Notes: generated by a model not told the origin, from the sequence alone. DNA of 64,000 bases from Xanthobacteraceae bacterium (GCA_022844485.1 JALHLQ010000014.1:1-64000), one strand, 5' to 3'; positions 53,587-63,073 are shown, counted from the first letter of the stretch. Numbers and translations: made by a program.

Positions 53587-54336
53587 ACGATCCGCACATC
53601 GTCGCGCATGCACGGCAACTCGCTAGGGGGGCAAACGCGCCAAAGGCGGCAATTCAGCCGTCTTGAAATTCCCGAGCGATTTCGTTCAATTATTTTTTGG
53701 AATTCCGATTTGGAAATTGAGACAGAAAAGTTGCTGCGATTTTTTTCTTCAAAAAAGCTGCGGCTAAAGCAAGTGCCTTCTGGTCCCGAAAGTCGTCCTC
53801 CAAAGGAGGCAACTTATACCCGTATGTTTTAGCTCCTCCTCTATGAAGAGATGGTCCCTACGACCAGGACGAACGTCCTGCGTAGGTGAATCTCGAACTG
53901 AGGTGGCACAATGAACACCGCCTTCTCGGCCGGCCATTAGGCCGACAGAATTAGGGGGAAGTCGAGGCTGGAAGTGCTCATGTGGCCCCCTAGAACATAT
54001 TGAACAAACGGACGAATTTCTTATGGCGCGCCAGATACAGCATGGGGATACAGATTACAGGGACGTATCCTCACTGAGTGCCTCGACTCCGCCGCCCGTC
54101 CGTGTCGCAGCAGGGTCGGTCTTCTTGTGCTGATGCCAAATTTCAACGTACGGTGGCGCTCGCTGTATAGTCGGAGGGGCGTAGCCCTGATTCGCAAGGA
54201 TGAAGACCGCGGCGCGGCGCCAGCGGCGCGAAGGAGCTGCGGCTTGGGTTACCCCGGGGCCGGTGGCCCTAAGCCGGCAGGCTGCGTCAACTCGTTACGA
54301 GCTCGTGTCGCTTTGATATAGTGGAAGCACTGTCGT
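53587..54336. other. Gene-poor stretch with nested inverted repeat
   Basis: No supported gene in 750 bases. The left part (53600-53790) is AT-rich and probably holds the promoter of the coupling ATPase; the right part should hold the qat promoter. A nested inverted repeat lies at 53857-53886, and a nine-codon frame with GAGGTG upstream lies at 53911-53940. Candidate oriT or leader region, unproven. Confidence 0.4.
53857..53886. repeat. Nested inverted repeat
   Basis: CCTACG (53857-53862) and CGTAGG (53881-53886) enclose AGGACG (53866-53871) and CGTCCT (53874-53879), with a two-base loop, giving a 12-bp stem with a small bulge. Such structures occur at oriT nick regions and in small RNAs. Confidence 0.55.
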
Positions 54337-56175
54337 ATGTGGCCAGATAATGAAACAGAACTGGACTTCCTGAATTTCTCAGGCGTCGCGGATACCGTGG
54401 CGGAGATTATTTTCCAGGCCAAAGGTCGTCCAATATCAATTGGTGTTTCCGGACGCTGGGGCGTCGGCAAATCGTCGATGATCAAGCTAATCCGGAAGTC
54501 GCTTGCGGGTCGCAAAGGCGAAGAGTCGAAATTCGTTTTCGTAGAGTTCAACGCTTGGCTCTATCAAGGCTACGACGACGCACGCGCCGCGCTCATGGAC
54601 GTGATCGCTTCGGCGCTCCGTGGAGAAGCTGAGCGACGTAAGACCGGCGTCGAGAAAACAAAAGAGTTGTTAAAGCGTGTCGATTGGCTTCGCGCCGCTA
54701 AAATTGGCGCCGGGCCAGCGCTCGCGCTCACGTTGGGTATTCCGCCAACCGGCCTCATCGGTGAGATATTCGAGCTTGGTAAGAAGTTAGGGGGCACGAA
54801 AATCGACGAAACGGTGATCGCGGAGGCTGAGAAGACTGCGAGCGATGTCGAATCCGCAGCGATCAGTATATTGAAGCCCAAAGCCTCATCGTCCCCTCCA
54901 AAGGAAATTCAGGCGCTGCGAAAGAATTTCGAAGACGCCCTCTCCGAGATGGGTATCACCCTGGTCGTTCTTATTGACGATCTCGACCGGTGCCTTCCTG
55001 AGACTACAATCTCCACGCTTGAAGCGATCCGATTGTTTCTCTTCCTTGAGAATACGGCATTTGTGATTGCCGCCGACGATGAAATGATCAAACACGCGGT
55101 GAAGCGGCACTTCGAAGGGGTCACGGATGATGATCTCGTCACAAGCTATTTTGATAAGCTGATACAGATTCCAATCCGTGTACCAACGCTTGGTACGCAG
55201 GAAGTCCGCGCGTATCTGATGCTCCTCTTCGTGATGAATAGCGATATCGACGCGTTGCTAAAGGAAACCATCCGCGCGAAGGTGTGCGAGCGTTTGAGTC
55301 AGACATGGCAAGGCAAACGCGTCGATAGAGCCTTTGTGCAATCCCTCGGCACATTGCCGGCTGATTTGGTCTCGCGGCTCGATACCGCAGACCGGTTGGC
55401 ATCGCTTATGACTAGAGCAACCGGGATTAGCGGCAATCCCCGGCTGATAAAGCGCTTTCTGAACGCGCTTGCGATACGAATGGCGATCTCACGTGCGCAG
55501 GGCGTGGGTGTGGACGAAGCGGTCCTTGCAAAAATGCTGCTCTTCGAGCGGTGCGGGAATTCGAAGGCGTATACGGCCCTTATCGCGGCTGTAAGTGAAG
55601 ACGAACAAGGGAAGCCCCAATTCCTTTCCGAGTGGGAAGAGGATGCTGCCGCCGGCAAGAAGCTTGAATTGAAAGCGCCGTGGGACGATCCTTTTGTAGC
55701 AGAATGGCTCACGTTACCTCCGCGCGTGGCAAATTTGGACTTGCGCGGCGTGCTCTACGTAAGTCGAGAACACGCGCCTCTGATTACTCCAGAAGATCGA
55801 CTGTCTTCGGACAGCGCCGAAGTACTCGGGGCGCTATTGCAGCACCCCGACATGGCGGAGAGCCTCAAGGGCAAAGTTGTCGGGATCGCGCCGGCCGAAA
55901 AGTCAGTCATCATGGACCGGCTCTTGGAGCGTGCGCGCCAAGAACAGGAATGGGGCGTTCCAGGCATTCTCGACGCATTGCTCGTTGTGTCTGATGCAGA
56001 TCCTGCACAAGGCGCGCGTCTCGCGGCATTTTTGACAGACCGTCCACCTTCTCAGATCAAGCCCAGTATCGTGCCAAAGATATCGGATCAGTCATGGTCG
56101 ACTGCGGTGTACCGGAAGTGGAATGAATCGGCTGTCAGCACCACGGTAAAAAGAGCGCTCAAATCCCGGATTTGA
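54337..56175 (+). CDS. qatA: QatA, KAP-family P-loop NTPase
   Basis: A 612-residue KAP NTPase. Walker A is GRWGVGKSS (39-47), FVEFNAWLYQGYDDARAALM follows, and Walker B is VLIDDLDRC (211-219); an inserted hydrophobic patch (about 125-145) may associate with membrane. It is the first gene of QatABCD, an anti-phage defence system (QueC-like protein with ATPase and TatD DNase). One base separates it from qatB. Confidence 0.93.
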   Translation: MWPDNETELDFLNFSGVADTVAEIIFQAKGRPISIGVSGRWGVGKSSMIKLIRKSLAGRKGEESKFVFVEFNAWLYQGYDDARAALMDVIASALRGEAERRKTGVEKTKELLKRVDWLRAAKIGAGPALALTLGIPPTGLIGEIFELGKKLGGTKIDETVIAEAEKTASDVESAAISILKPKASSSPPKEIQALRKNFEDALSEMGITLVVLIDDLDRCLPETTISTLEAIRLFLFLENTAFVIAADDEMIKHAVKRHFEGVTDDDLVTSYFDKLIQIPIRVPTLGTQEVRAYLMLLFVMNSDIDALLKETIRAKVCERLSQTWQGKRVDRAFVQSLGTLPADLVSRLDTADRLASLMTRATGISGNPRLIKRFLNALAIRMAISRAQGVGVDEAVLAKMLLFERCGNSKAYTALIAAVSEDEQGKPQFLSEWEEDAAAGKKLELKAPWDDPFVAEWLTLPPRVANLDLRGVLYVSREHAPLITPEDRLSSDSAEVLGALLQHPDMAESLKGKVVGIAPAEKSVIMDRLLERARQEQEWGVPGILDALLVVSDADPAQGARLAAFLTDRPPSQIKPSIVPKISDQSWSTAVYRKWNESAVSTTVKRALKSRI

Positions 56176-56176
56176 T

Positions 56177-57061
56177 ATGGGAACGTCAAGCTCAAGCAAG
56201 GGATCGCCGGGCAAGGTACCGATGGTGCCGCCGTGGGTGCCGTCCGTGCCGCCTCTACCGCCGGCGCCTGACGCCGGGACTCCACCGGAAGGGACGCCTC
56301 CGGATGCGGCGCCCGCCGTTCCGCCGGTAGTGACGAATGTTCCCGTCGCGGGCCCGGCATTGTCGCTGCCTCCAATTCGGATGGCTCCCGCTCGCAGATT
56401 CGCGGCAGCACGAGGTTCGGCGGCGAGTTTCGCTGCGAACGGCAGTGCTCGCGATCTGAAGCGTTCAATCCGCCACTACGTTCAAAAAGGGTATGGCGGG
56501 GCGCAAACGGCCACACGGAGATTTGGTGGAACGGCCAATAGCGCGGGCGCTCTGTATTCAGTGCTTACCCCAGGTCAAGCCGGGGCTGGCGCGGATACGG
56601 GGGCACGGATCGATCGGGCACTTCTAGCGGGTCGTACAGCTAGTGAGATAATGGATGCGGTAGTTGAGGCTGTGGGACCTGAGGATGGCACACAGGACAC
56701 TGAGGCAAGCCGCAAGGCAATTCGAGGGTGTTTGTCCGACATATTGGAGCGATACCCCGAAGCAAATCTCCTCGAACTCTCCGAAGAGCAACGCGCATTT
56801 GCCGTCGAACGATACGTCGCACTTGATGTGTTCCAACGGTACGCTTTGGACCTTGGGAAAACTATTCAAGATAAGGCACCAAGTCCAAGCGCCGTTCTAA
56901 GCCGTCTGAAGGAAGTCAAGGAATACATCAGGGAGACCGTATCCGCTGCGTTTCGGAAATTACGGGCTGCCGGACAGAACCTGAGCGCTGGCCGCATTGC
57001 TCAGATCGTTCAAGGCGCGCTTCTGGAGGCGTTCCAGGTATTCGAACGCAACACCGAATGA
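56177..57061 (+). CDS. qatB: QatB, Qat defence system component
   Basis: A 294-residue protein. MGTSSSSKGSPGKVPMVPPW is the typical QatB N-terminus, followed by a Pro-rich linker and a helical region (about 85-290, KRSIRHYVQKGYGGAQTATRRFGGT...). It has no known enzymatic motif. QatB is required in the described system. Its stop overlaps the ATG of qatC (ATGA). Confidence 0.88.
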   Translation: MGTSSSSKGSPGKVPMVPPWVPSVPPLPPAPDAGTPPEGTPPDAAPAVPPVVTNVPVAGPALSLPPIRMAPARRFAAARGSAASFAANGSARDLKRSIRHYVQKGYGGAQTATRRFGGTANSAGALYSVLTPGQAGAGADTGARIDRALLAGRTASEIMDAVVEAVGPEDGTQDTEASRKAIRGCLSDILERYPEANLLELSEEQRAFAVERYVALDVFQRYALDLGKTIQDKAPSPSAVLSRLKEVKEYIRETVSAAFRKLRAAGQNLSAGRIAQIVQGALLEAFQVFERNTE

Positions 57062-58335
57062 AAATCATTTGCGCACTTCCGGATTTCGACTTCGCTTCCA
57101 ATCCAGGAAGCCTCGGCGTCGTTTTGTACGGTCAGGCGTTGAACGCGAAGCTCGGCAGCGCTGGCGGGGCAATCAAGGAGGTTATGCGCCGTAAGAAATA
57201 TCATCCGGCGGCCCGCGCGTGGGACTTTCTGTCGATTGCGCTGTCGGTTGTAACGGCCGATCTGGCTGGACATCGTAATCGAAGTCCCGACGGGTGGACG
57301 CGCGAATTTGAGTTAGAGGTGGCGGTTGCGGACCCCACATTCTGGACATCTCAGGTCGCTTCGCTGGAGAGTCTTCTCGGGTATCTGACGACCGATCGCT
57401 GGCGATTGCGCTTTATCGGCGGTGGGTTTCAACCCGTACCTGAGCGTGATGTCGTTCGTCCAAAGGAAGACTCTATTGTCCTTTTCTCGGGCGGTCTTGA
57501 TAGCTTCATAGGAGCGATTGACCTCGTTGCAAACGGGCATCGCCCGTTCGCCGTCAGCCAGTCGGTGCGAGGTGACGACGAGAAGCAGGATGAATTCGTT
57601 TCCCTCATTGGAGGAGGACTAAGTCATCTGCGGCTAAATCACAACGCTCACGTGCCCGATCCCGAGGATATGCCCTCGCAACGCGCTCGCTCGATAGCCT
57701 TCATGGCGTATGGTGTGCTCAGTGCGACTAGCCTCGACGGCTATCATTCCGGAGAACGCATCACACTGTACGTGTGCGAAAACGGGTTCATTTCGATCAA
57801 TCCGCCGCTCACCGATATGCGGCTCGGCAGCCTGAGCACGCGAACTAGCCATCCAGTCGTTCTCTCGATCCTTCAACGCGTGCTCGATGCCGCCGGCCTT
57901 CGCGTCCAGATAACAAACCCGTACCAGTTAAAGACAAAAGGCGAGATGCTAGTAGAGGGGCTCAATCAACCATTGCTGTTGGCGCACGCCCATCGAACAA
58001 CGAGTTGCGGGCGCTTCAAACGCTACGGTTACAAGCACTGCGGGAGGTGTGTTCCGTGCCTCATTCGCCGTGCTTCCTTTACGCATTGGGGTGTAGCTGA
58101 TCGGACGCCGTACAAATACAAGGGTCTGACTAAAGATGACAAAGAACGCGCCCGATACGACGACGTCAGGGCGGCTGCAATGGCGGTTGCGGAAGTAAAG
58201 CAGAATGGGCTCGAAGCGTGGCTCGGCGCGTCGCTCAGCTCTCCCTTGCTTCACGACAAGGATGCGTTGCGGCAAGTGGCGAGACGTGGTTTAGACGAGG
58301 TTGCAAGATTTTTGCAGACTCAGAAAATTCGATGA
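57058..58335 (+). CDS. qatC: QatC, QueC-like protein
   Basis: A 425-residue protein. The PP-loop SGGLDS (144-149) binds ATP as in QueC, and Cys317, Cys328, Cys331 and Cys334 form the QueC zinc site (KHCGRCVPC). QueC makes the 7-cyano-7-deazaguanine precursor; in Qat the N-terminal 135 residues are extra and a queuosine pathway is absent. It may modify a protein or base. It overlaps qatB and qatD by four bases each. Confidence 0.94.
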   Translation: MKIICALPDFDFASNPGSLGVVLYGQALNAKLGSAGGAIKEVMRRKKYHPAARAWDFLSIALSVVTADLAGHRNRSPDGWTREFELEVAVADPTFWTSQVASLESLLGYLTTDRWRLRFIGGGFQPVPERDVVRPKEDSIVLFSGGLDSFIGAIDLVANGHRPFAVSQSVRGDDEKQDEFVSLIGGGLSHLRLNHNAHVPDPEDMPSQRARSIAFMAYGVLSATSLDGYHSGERITLYVCENGFISINPPLTDMRLGSLSTRTSHPVVLSILQRVLDAAGLRVQITNPYQLKTKGEMLVEGLNQPLLLAHAHRTTSCGRFKRYGYKHCGRCVPCLIRRASFTHWGVADRTPYKYKGLTKDDKERARYDDVRAAAMAVAEVKQNGLEAWLGASLSSPLLHDKDALRQVARRGLDEVARFLQTQKIR

Positions 58336-59063
58336 TCGACTTTCACTGCCACCTCGATCTCTATCCGGAACCGCAGGCCGTTGTTAAAGAGTGCGCCTTG
58401 CGAGGTGTCTATGCGCTCGCGGTGACAACCACACCAAGCGCGTGGCAGGGAACATCAGAGCTGGTCTCGGGAACCGATCGAATACGTGTAGCTCTCGGCC
58501 TGCACCCGGAATTGGCAAGGGAGCGGCGATCGGAGTTGCCGCTGTTCGATCAACTTCTTCCACGTACGAGGTATGTCGGCGAGATCGGATTGGATGGAAG
58601 CCCCGAGATGCGAAGCTTCTGGACTGATCAAAATTTTGTCTTTGATCATATCCTCGCTGCATGTCGGGCCGCAGGCGGGAAAATCATGACCATTCATAGC
58701 CGAAGGGCCATCACCGAAGTCCTCAACAGCCTCGAAGCCCATCCGGGAGCGGGGACCCCGATATTGCACTGGTACTCGGGCGGGTCACGCGAGCTCGCGC
58801 GTGCCGTCGATTTGGGATGTTGGTTCAGCGTCGGTCCGGCAATGCTCAGCGGCGAGAAGGGACGAAAATTGGCTGCGCGCATGCCACGCGACCGCGTCCT
58901 CACTGAAACGGATGGACCGTTTGCGATGGTGGATGGTCGCACCGCCTTTCCTTGGGACGTCGATTTTGCCTTGGGAACGCTTGGCGAGTTGTGGGGAGTC
59001 GAAAAGGGCACTGCTCAGACGACCATAGATGACAACTTGAAGCACCTGATCCGACGGAGCTGA
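58332..59063 (+). CDS. qatD: QatD, TatD-like DNase
   Basis: A 243-residue TatD-family metal-dependent hydrolase: MIDFHCHLD with two metal-binding His, GLHPEL, VGEIGLDGS with Glu, MTIHSRRA, ILHWYSGG and LTETDGPF. It is shorter than TatD (about 260) but keeps the metal ligands. It is the effector or processing nuclease candidate of QatABCD. Start ATG 58332 overlaps qatC. Confidence 0.93.
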   Translation: MIDFHCHLDLYPEPQAVVKECALRGVYALAVTTTPSAWQGTSELVSGTDRIRVALGLHPELARERRSELPLFDQLLPRTRYVGEIGLDGSPEMRSFWTDQNFVFDHILAACRAAGGKIMTIHSRRAITEVLNSLEAHPGAGTPILHWYSGGSRELARAVDLGCWFSVGPAMLSGEKGRKLAARMPRDRVLTETDGPFAMVDGRTAFPWDVDFALGTLGELWGVEKGTAQTTIDDNLKHLIRRS

Positions 59064-59125
59064 AGTTGCAAACCTGGCAAACTCTCGTGCCTGTCTGATG
59101 GTTACTGCGCCTCTATGATAGCGGC

Positions 59126-59344
59126 ATGCCGCCCACGGGCCATCAGGTATCAGCCGAACGGCTCAAAGAGTTTTGCTATATATACGAAAAACTATATGGC
59201 GAAGAGATCACGATGGCCGATGCGTCGGAAATGACGCACCGCCTGCTCGCGTTATACCGATTGCTCATGCAGCCATTGCCCGGCGATGTTCCGACGCCTT
59301 CCTCACCAAAGCCTCCGGCTCAAACCTCTCCCGAAGCATCCTAA
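59126..59344 (+). CDS. Small conserved helical protein
   Basis: A 72-residue protein with RLKEFCYIYEKLYGEEITMADASEMTHRLLALYRLL, a pattern seen in widespread small hypothetical proteins of mobile elements, followed by a Pro/Ser-rich tail. Its last 80 bases overlap the 3' end of the convergent recombinase gene. Function unknown. Confidence 0.65.
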   Translation: MPPTGHQVSAERLKEFCYIYEKLYGEEITMADASEMTHRLLALYRLLMQPLPGDVPTPSSPKPPAQTSPEAS

Positions 59345-60932
59345 TGTTCGCGAGAATCTGTTTTCCTTCTTGATCGCTGAGCATCTGTCCTACTTCGTGC
59401 GCAATCCGCATCAACATGTCATGCTTAGTATTATTAGTTCGAACATCGTCGATGACTCCCAGCTGATATGGAACGGTCTTCGATTTCGCGAGAGATGCGA
59501 ACGGCTTTTTGGCTTCAATCTTGAGCATTTTAGCGGTGAGCAAAAGGTTCGAACCAACCGTTTCGATAATTAAACGTTTTGACTCATCGTCCCCGCGCGA
59601 AAACCACTCTGAGGCTCTATTGCTGAACGAAACGACTTCTCCAAAAGGTTCGAACGTATCGGCACCCGCATCGATGTTGGCTAGCTTTTCGCGAAACCGA
59701 AGCTCCTCCTGCTGAAGCCGTTGCCGTTGCGCAACGAACTCGGCATCAGTCACGAGGTTGCGGAGGCGTAAGCCCGTAAGCTCAGTTAGCTGCGTCTCAG
59801 TATCTGCGAGTGAGATTTCAAGAGAGCGCGTCTGGGCTTTCTTTTCGTGCTTAAATCGCTCGGCCCCAAATGCCATCTCTTCGAGAACCCAGGCTTCGAA
59901 AGTGGGCTCAATGGTTAGCGATCTGAGAAACGTCTCGATCTGCTGCTCAAGCGAACGAAGTTCGATACAGGGCTCGGCGCAGCGCTGCCCAAGTCTCGGT
60001 CGCGAGCAATGGTAATAGACGTAACGACGCCCATAACGATTGCGCTTGTGTTCTGCGGTCACGGACAAGCCGCAGCCACCACAGCGGATCATGCCAGTGA
60101 ATGCAAAGGAATGCCTCTGTGGCCTCTGCTGTCCGGGCCGCTCCAATAGAGATCGAACATTCTGGAACTCGTCAATGGAGACTACCGGCTCGTGCTTTCC
60201 CGGGTAGGTCTGCCCGTTCCATAGAATGACACCTGCATAGAATGGATTACTGAGAATTTTATAGATCGTACTCATCGCCAGAGGTGTACCGCCGATCCTC
60301 TTCTTTTTCGGGGTCAAAAATCCCCACTCATCCCGAGCGGTAAGAGCAATTCGCTTCGGCGTGTACGCTCCGCTCAGCATTAGATCGAACATCTTGCGGA
60401 TGAGAGGGAAATGTACCGGGTCGATGACAATGGTCTTTGTCGTCGGATCATTCAGATACCCAAGTGGGGCCTGATTGGGTCGCCAGCCCTTTTCGATCTT
60501 TGAACGATTTCCACGCTTCACGTTGTCGGACAACGCGTCAGAGTAATACTTAGACTGTCCGAACATAATTTGAAGCATGAATTTGCCTTGGGAATTATTT
60601 TCGAACGTGTACGTTGCGAATTTGAGGTCGTGAACGACGCCGCGATCGAGCATGTAGATGAGCCGCCCACCATCGATAGAGTTCCGTGCAAGACGATCCG
60701 GTGCCCAAGCGATGACCCCCTGCGCATCACCGCGCTCGATTCGACCCAACATCTGGCCGAATTGTTGCCGCCCCGGTGCTGCGGCGCTAAACGCCTCTTC
60801 ATAAACCCCGACAATCTCAATGTCCGGTCTATCGCCGAATGTCCTTTTCAAGGTCGTGAGCTGGGATTCAATCGATGCGACCTGCCGGTCTTCGGCTTCG
60901 GACGATTTTCTGCAATAGATGAAATATCTCAT
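59265..60932 (-). CDS. Large serine recombinase
   Basis: A 555-residue site-specific recombinase. The resolvase domain starts MRYFIYCRKSSEAEDRQ with the catalytic Ser near 10-11 and shows VIAWAPDRLARNSIDGG; the recombinase domain has PLGYLNDPTTK and STIYKILSNPFYAGVILWNG; a zinc ribbon (RCGGCGLSV...YYHCSRPRLGQRC) and a coiled coil follow. Large serine recombinases integrate and excise phages and integrative elements; this is the only integrase seen here and probably mobilises this element. A 14-bp palindrome lies 18 bases upstream of the start. Confidence 0.93.
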   Translation of the reverse strand: MRYFIYCRKSSEAEDRQVASIESQLTTLKRTFGDRPDIEIVGVYEEAFSAAAPGRQQFGQMLGRIERGDAQGVIAWAPDRLARNSIDGGRLIYMLDRGVVHDLKFATYTFENNSQGKFMLQIMFGQSKYYSDALSDNVKRGNRSKIEKGWRPNQAPLGYLNDPTTKTIVIDPVHFPLIRKMFDLMLSGAYTPKRIALTARDEWGFLTPKKKRIGGTPLAMSTIYKILSNPFYAGVILWNGQTYPGKHEPVVSIDEFQNVRSLLERPGQQRPQRHSFAFTGMIRCGGCGLSVTAEHKRNRYGRRYVYYHCSRPRLGQRCAEPCIELRSLEQQIETFLRSLTIEPTFEAWVLEEMAFGAERFKHEKKAQTRSLEISLADTETQLTELTGLRLRNLVTDAEFVAQRQRLQQEELRFREKLANIDAGADTFEPFGEVVSFSNRASEWFSRGDDESKRLIIETVGSNLLLTAKMLKIEAKKPFASLAKSKTVPYQLGVIDDVRTNNTKHDMLMRIAHEVGQMLSDQEGKQILANIRMLRERFEPEALVRKASEHRRAMAA

Positions 60933-60950
60933 ACGTGGCTCTAAGACTCG

Positions 60951-60964
60951 CGATTCTAGAATCG
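60951..60964. promoter_or_regulatory. 14-bp palindrome upstream of the recombinase gene
   Basis: CGATTCTAGAATCG is a perfect palindrome 18 bases from the recombinase ATG. It could be an operator or part of an attachment site, which often flanks large serine recombinase genes. Confidence 0.5.
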
Positions 60965-61096
60965 AAAGTGGATTTGCGCGAATCGGTTATCCCCACATCG
61001 TGCAGCTCGCGAGCAGGTTGGCGAAGACGGTGCTATTTGCCGTGCCAGCAGAAACCCCTCCCTACGCTTCTTTCGATGCCGCCGTAGCCTGTTGGA

Positions 61097-62452
61097 GTGG
61101 TGAACAATGCCGAGAAGGAAAAGAAACAAACCCTACCGACAACATCGGTTATTCTCGACGACGGTACGATGGTCGAGTTGGTGTACGACACCAGCCGGCA
61201 CCGTACCTTTTTCGCCATATTCAGCGCCGGGCGCTGGACGCTGCAAGACCGCGTCACGACAAGCAGCGGCGTAACCCTTGTGCCGTTTTCGCCGGATAAC
61301 AACCTAATAGCCAACGAAGCGGTGTTACTGCCTTCAACCCCGAGCATTTACGGCAGCGAGGACAAGCTTCTCGGCGAGATACAGGGATTCATCCATCGCT
61401 ACGTCGATCTTAGCTCCACCTTCGAGAAAATTGCCGCCCACTACGTCCTTCTCACCTGGCTCCATGACGCGTTCAACGAGCTGCCGTATCTGCGACTTCG
61501 CGGCGATTTCGGTAACGGTAAAACCCGCGCGCTCCTGACAATCGGCTCGCTCTGCTACAAGGCGTTTTTCGCCAGTGGCGCGTCCACGGTCTCTCCGATT
61601 TTCCATACGCTCAATGCGTTTCGTGGCACGCTCATATTGGATGAGGCCGATTTCCGGTTCAGCGACGAGAAGGCTGAAATCGTCAAAATTCTCAACAACG
61701 GCAATGTGCGCGGCGTGCCGATCCTGCGCACCATGATGAACCGACAGCGCGAGTTCAATCCACAAGCGTTCCAGGTCTTCGGTCCCAAAATCGTGGCGAC
61801 CCGCAGCAGCTATGACGACAAGGGCCTGGAGAGCCGTTTCATCACTGAGGAAATGGGGCCGCGTAAATTGCGCTCCGACATCCCGATCAATCTGCCAGAT
61901 GCCATGAAAGAGGAAGCACGCGAACTGCGCAATAAGCTCTTGCTGTATCGCTTTCATCGCCGGTTCGAAACCAAGCTGGACGAGGGCCTGATTGATCCAG
62001 ACCTTGAACCGCGCCTCAACCAGATACTGGTGCCGCTCTTGAGCGTCGTCGGAGACCCGCACTTGCGGGAGGATTTGCGATCCGTCGCATCAGAAGTCCA
62101 GGCTGGCATTGTCGCGGAGCGCGGGCTTCTAGCAGAGGCCCAGGTTCTTGAAATCCTCGCTGAATTGATGATGACCTCGGAACGAGCTTTCGTTCCATTA
62201 GCGGATGTGACCGTAGGCCTGATCGAGCGCTATGACGCCGAATACGAACGCCCCATCACCAACCGCTGGGTCGGCGGCATCCTGCGGCGCCGGCTCAATC
62301 TGCGGACCTATAAGAGCCACGGCGTCTATGTCGTGCCTGCGACCGAGCGCGCGAAAATCGAAGCGCTCTGCGCGCGCTACGGCGTCTACGTCATTACCGG
62401 GACCACCTCACCCGCTCCATCGGGGGACGTGGGGACTACGGGGACGTCATAA
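61097..62452 (+). CDS. SF3-like/primase-associated ATPase of a mobile element
   Basis: A 451-residue protein. GDFGNGKTRAL (136-146) is a Walker A variant and LILDEADF (179-186) Walker B; the C-terminal third contains a winged-helix-like VGGILRRRLNLRTYKS. The tail ends GDVGTTGTS, encoded by G-rich repeats. Such ATPases occur in integrative elements, probably acting in replication. The start is GTG 61097, preceded by GGAGTG. Confidence 0.7.
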   Translation: MVNNAEKEKKQTLPTTSVILDDGTMVELVYDTSRHRTFFAIFSAGRWTLQDRVTTSSGVTLVPFSPDNNLIANEAVLLPSTPSIYGSEDKLLGEIQGFIHRYVDLSSTFEKIAAHYVLLTWLHDAFNELPYLRLRGDFGNGKTRALLTIGSLCYKAFFASGASTVSPIFHTLNAFRGTLILDEADFRFSDEKAEIVKILNNGNVRGVPILRTMMNRQREFNPQAFQVFGPKIVATRSSYDDKGLESRFITEEMGPRKLRSDIPINLPDAMKEEARELRNKLLLYRFHRRFETKLDEGLIDPDLEPRLNQILVPLLSVVGDPHLREDLRSVASEVQAGIVAERGLLAEAQVLEILAELMMTSERAFVPLADVTVGLIERYDAEYERPITNRWVGGILRRRLNLRTYKSHGVYVVPATERAKIEALCARYGVYVITGTTSPAPSGDVGTTGTS

Positions 62453-62547
62453 CAATACCTAATAGGGCATAATTTCACTGAGGAAGAGCGGTCGGATTAC
62501 CGCGGCCCGGTCGATGCTCGGCCTTAACGGCATGTCCCCACGTCCCC
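62423..62547. repeat. 14-bp inverted repeat across the ATPase 3' end
   Basis: GGGGACGTGGGGAC (62423-62436) is perfectly complementary to GTCCCCACGTCCCC (62534-62547). Each arm is itself a near-tandem of ACGTGGGG-type units. The left arm lies within the ATPase coding end; the right arm lies in the spacer. Confidence 0.6.
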
Positions 62548-62716
62548 ACATCCCCCGAATCCCTCCATTCCCGTTCCAGACGGTCGCCTGAGCGAAAAAA
62601 ATGAGGCTCTTGGGGAATTTGCCGAATTGGCAATTTTTCACCCCTGCAACGCTTGGCTGGCGTCTGCGAACATAGGCGCTCGTGTCTGCCAGCCATCGTG
62701 CCCGTTGACACACCCT

Positions 62717-63073
62717 ATGAAAAAGAAACTCGATTGCTATCTGCGCTCATACCGCCGCCGCTGGGGGCTCACGCAAGACGAACTTGCAAGGCTGTTGGGC
62801 TGCAAGACCGGCGCGGTCATTTCCCGCCTTGAGCGTGATGGACGGAAGCCAAGCCTCGAAAACGCCTACGCGCTTGAAGTCATATTTGGCACCGCGCCGA
62901 TAGAACTATTCCCTGGCCTTCACGCCAAGATCAGTAAAAACGTGATTACACGAATGCGCGACTTGTACGACGAGTTGCAAGGCGACTCGTCTAAGGCCAT
63001 TCGCCTCAAGCTCGATTTCTTCGAAGAGGTATTCTCGCGAATGCAATCGCGCCGCAAAACCAACGGTGTATGA
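62717..63073 (+). CDS. XRE-family HTH protein
   Basis: A 118-residue protein with an N-terminal HTH (about 5-62; LRSYRRRWGLTQDELARLLGCKTGAVISRLERDGRKPSLE) and a short helical C-terminus. The ATG at 62717 is chosen because upstream codons are not family-like. Its stop overlaps the ATG of the RNase H-fold gene (ATGA), so the two are coupled. Confidence 0.83.
   Translation: MKKKLDCYLRSYRRRWGLTQDELARLLGCKTGAVISRLERDGRKPSLENAYALEVIFGTAPIELFPGLHAKISKNVITRMRDLYDELQGDSSKAIRLKLDFFEEVFSRMQSRRKTNGV

Noticed and set aside
53911..53940. Nine-codon frame with GAGGTG upstream, as a gene
   Set aside because: Too short to support as a gene; kept only as part of a finding.
54127..54321. 64-codon frame upstream of qatA
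   Set aside because: No ribosome-binding site and biased, non-protein-like composition; more likely leader sequence.
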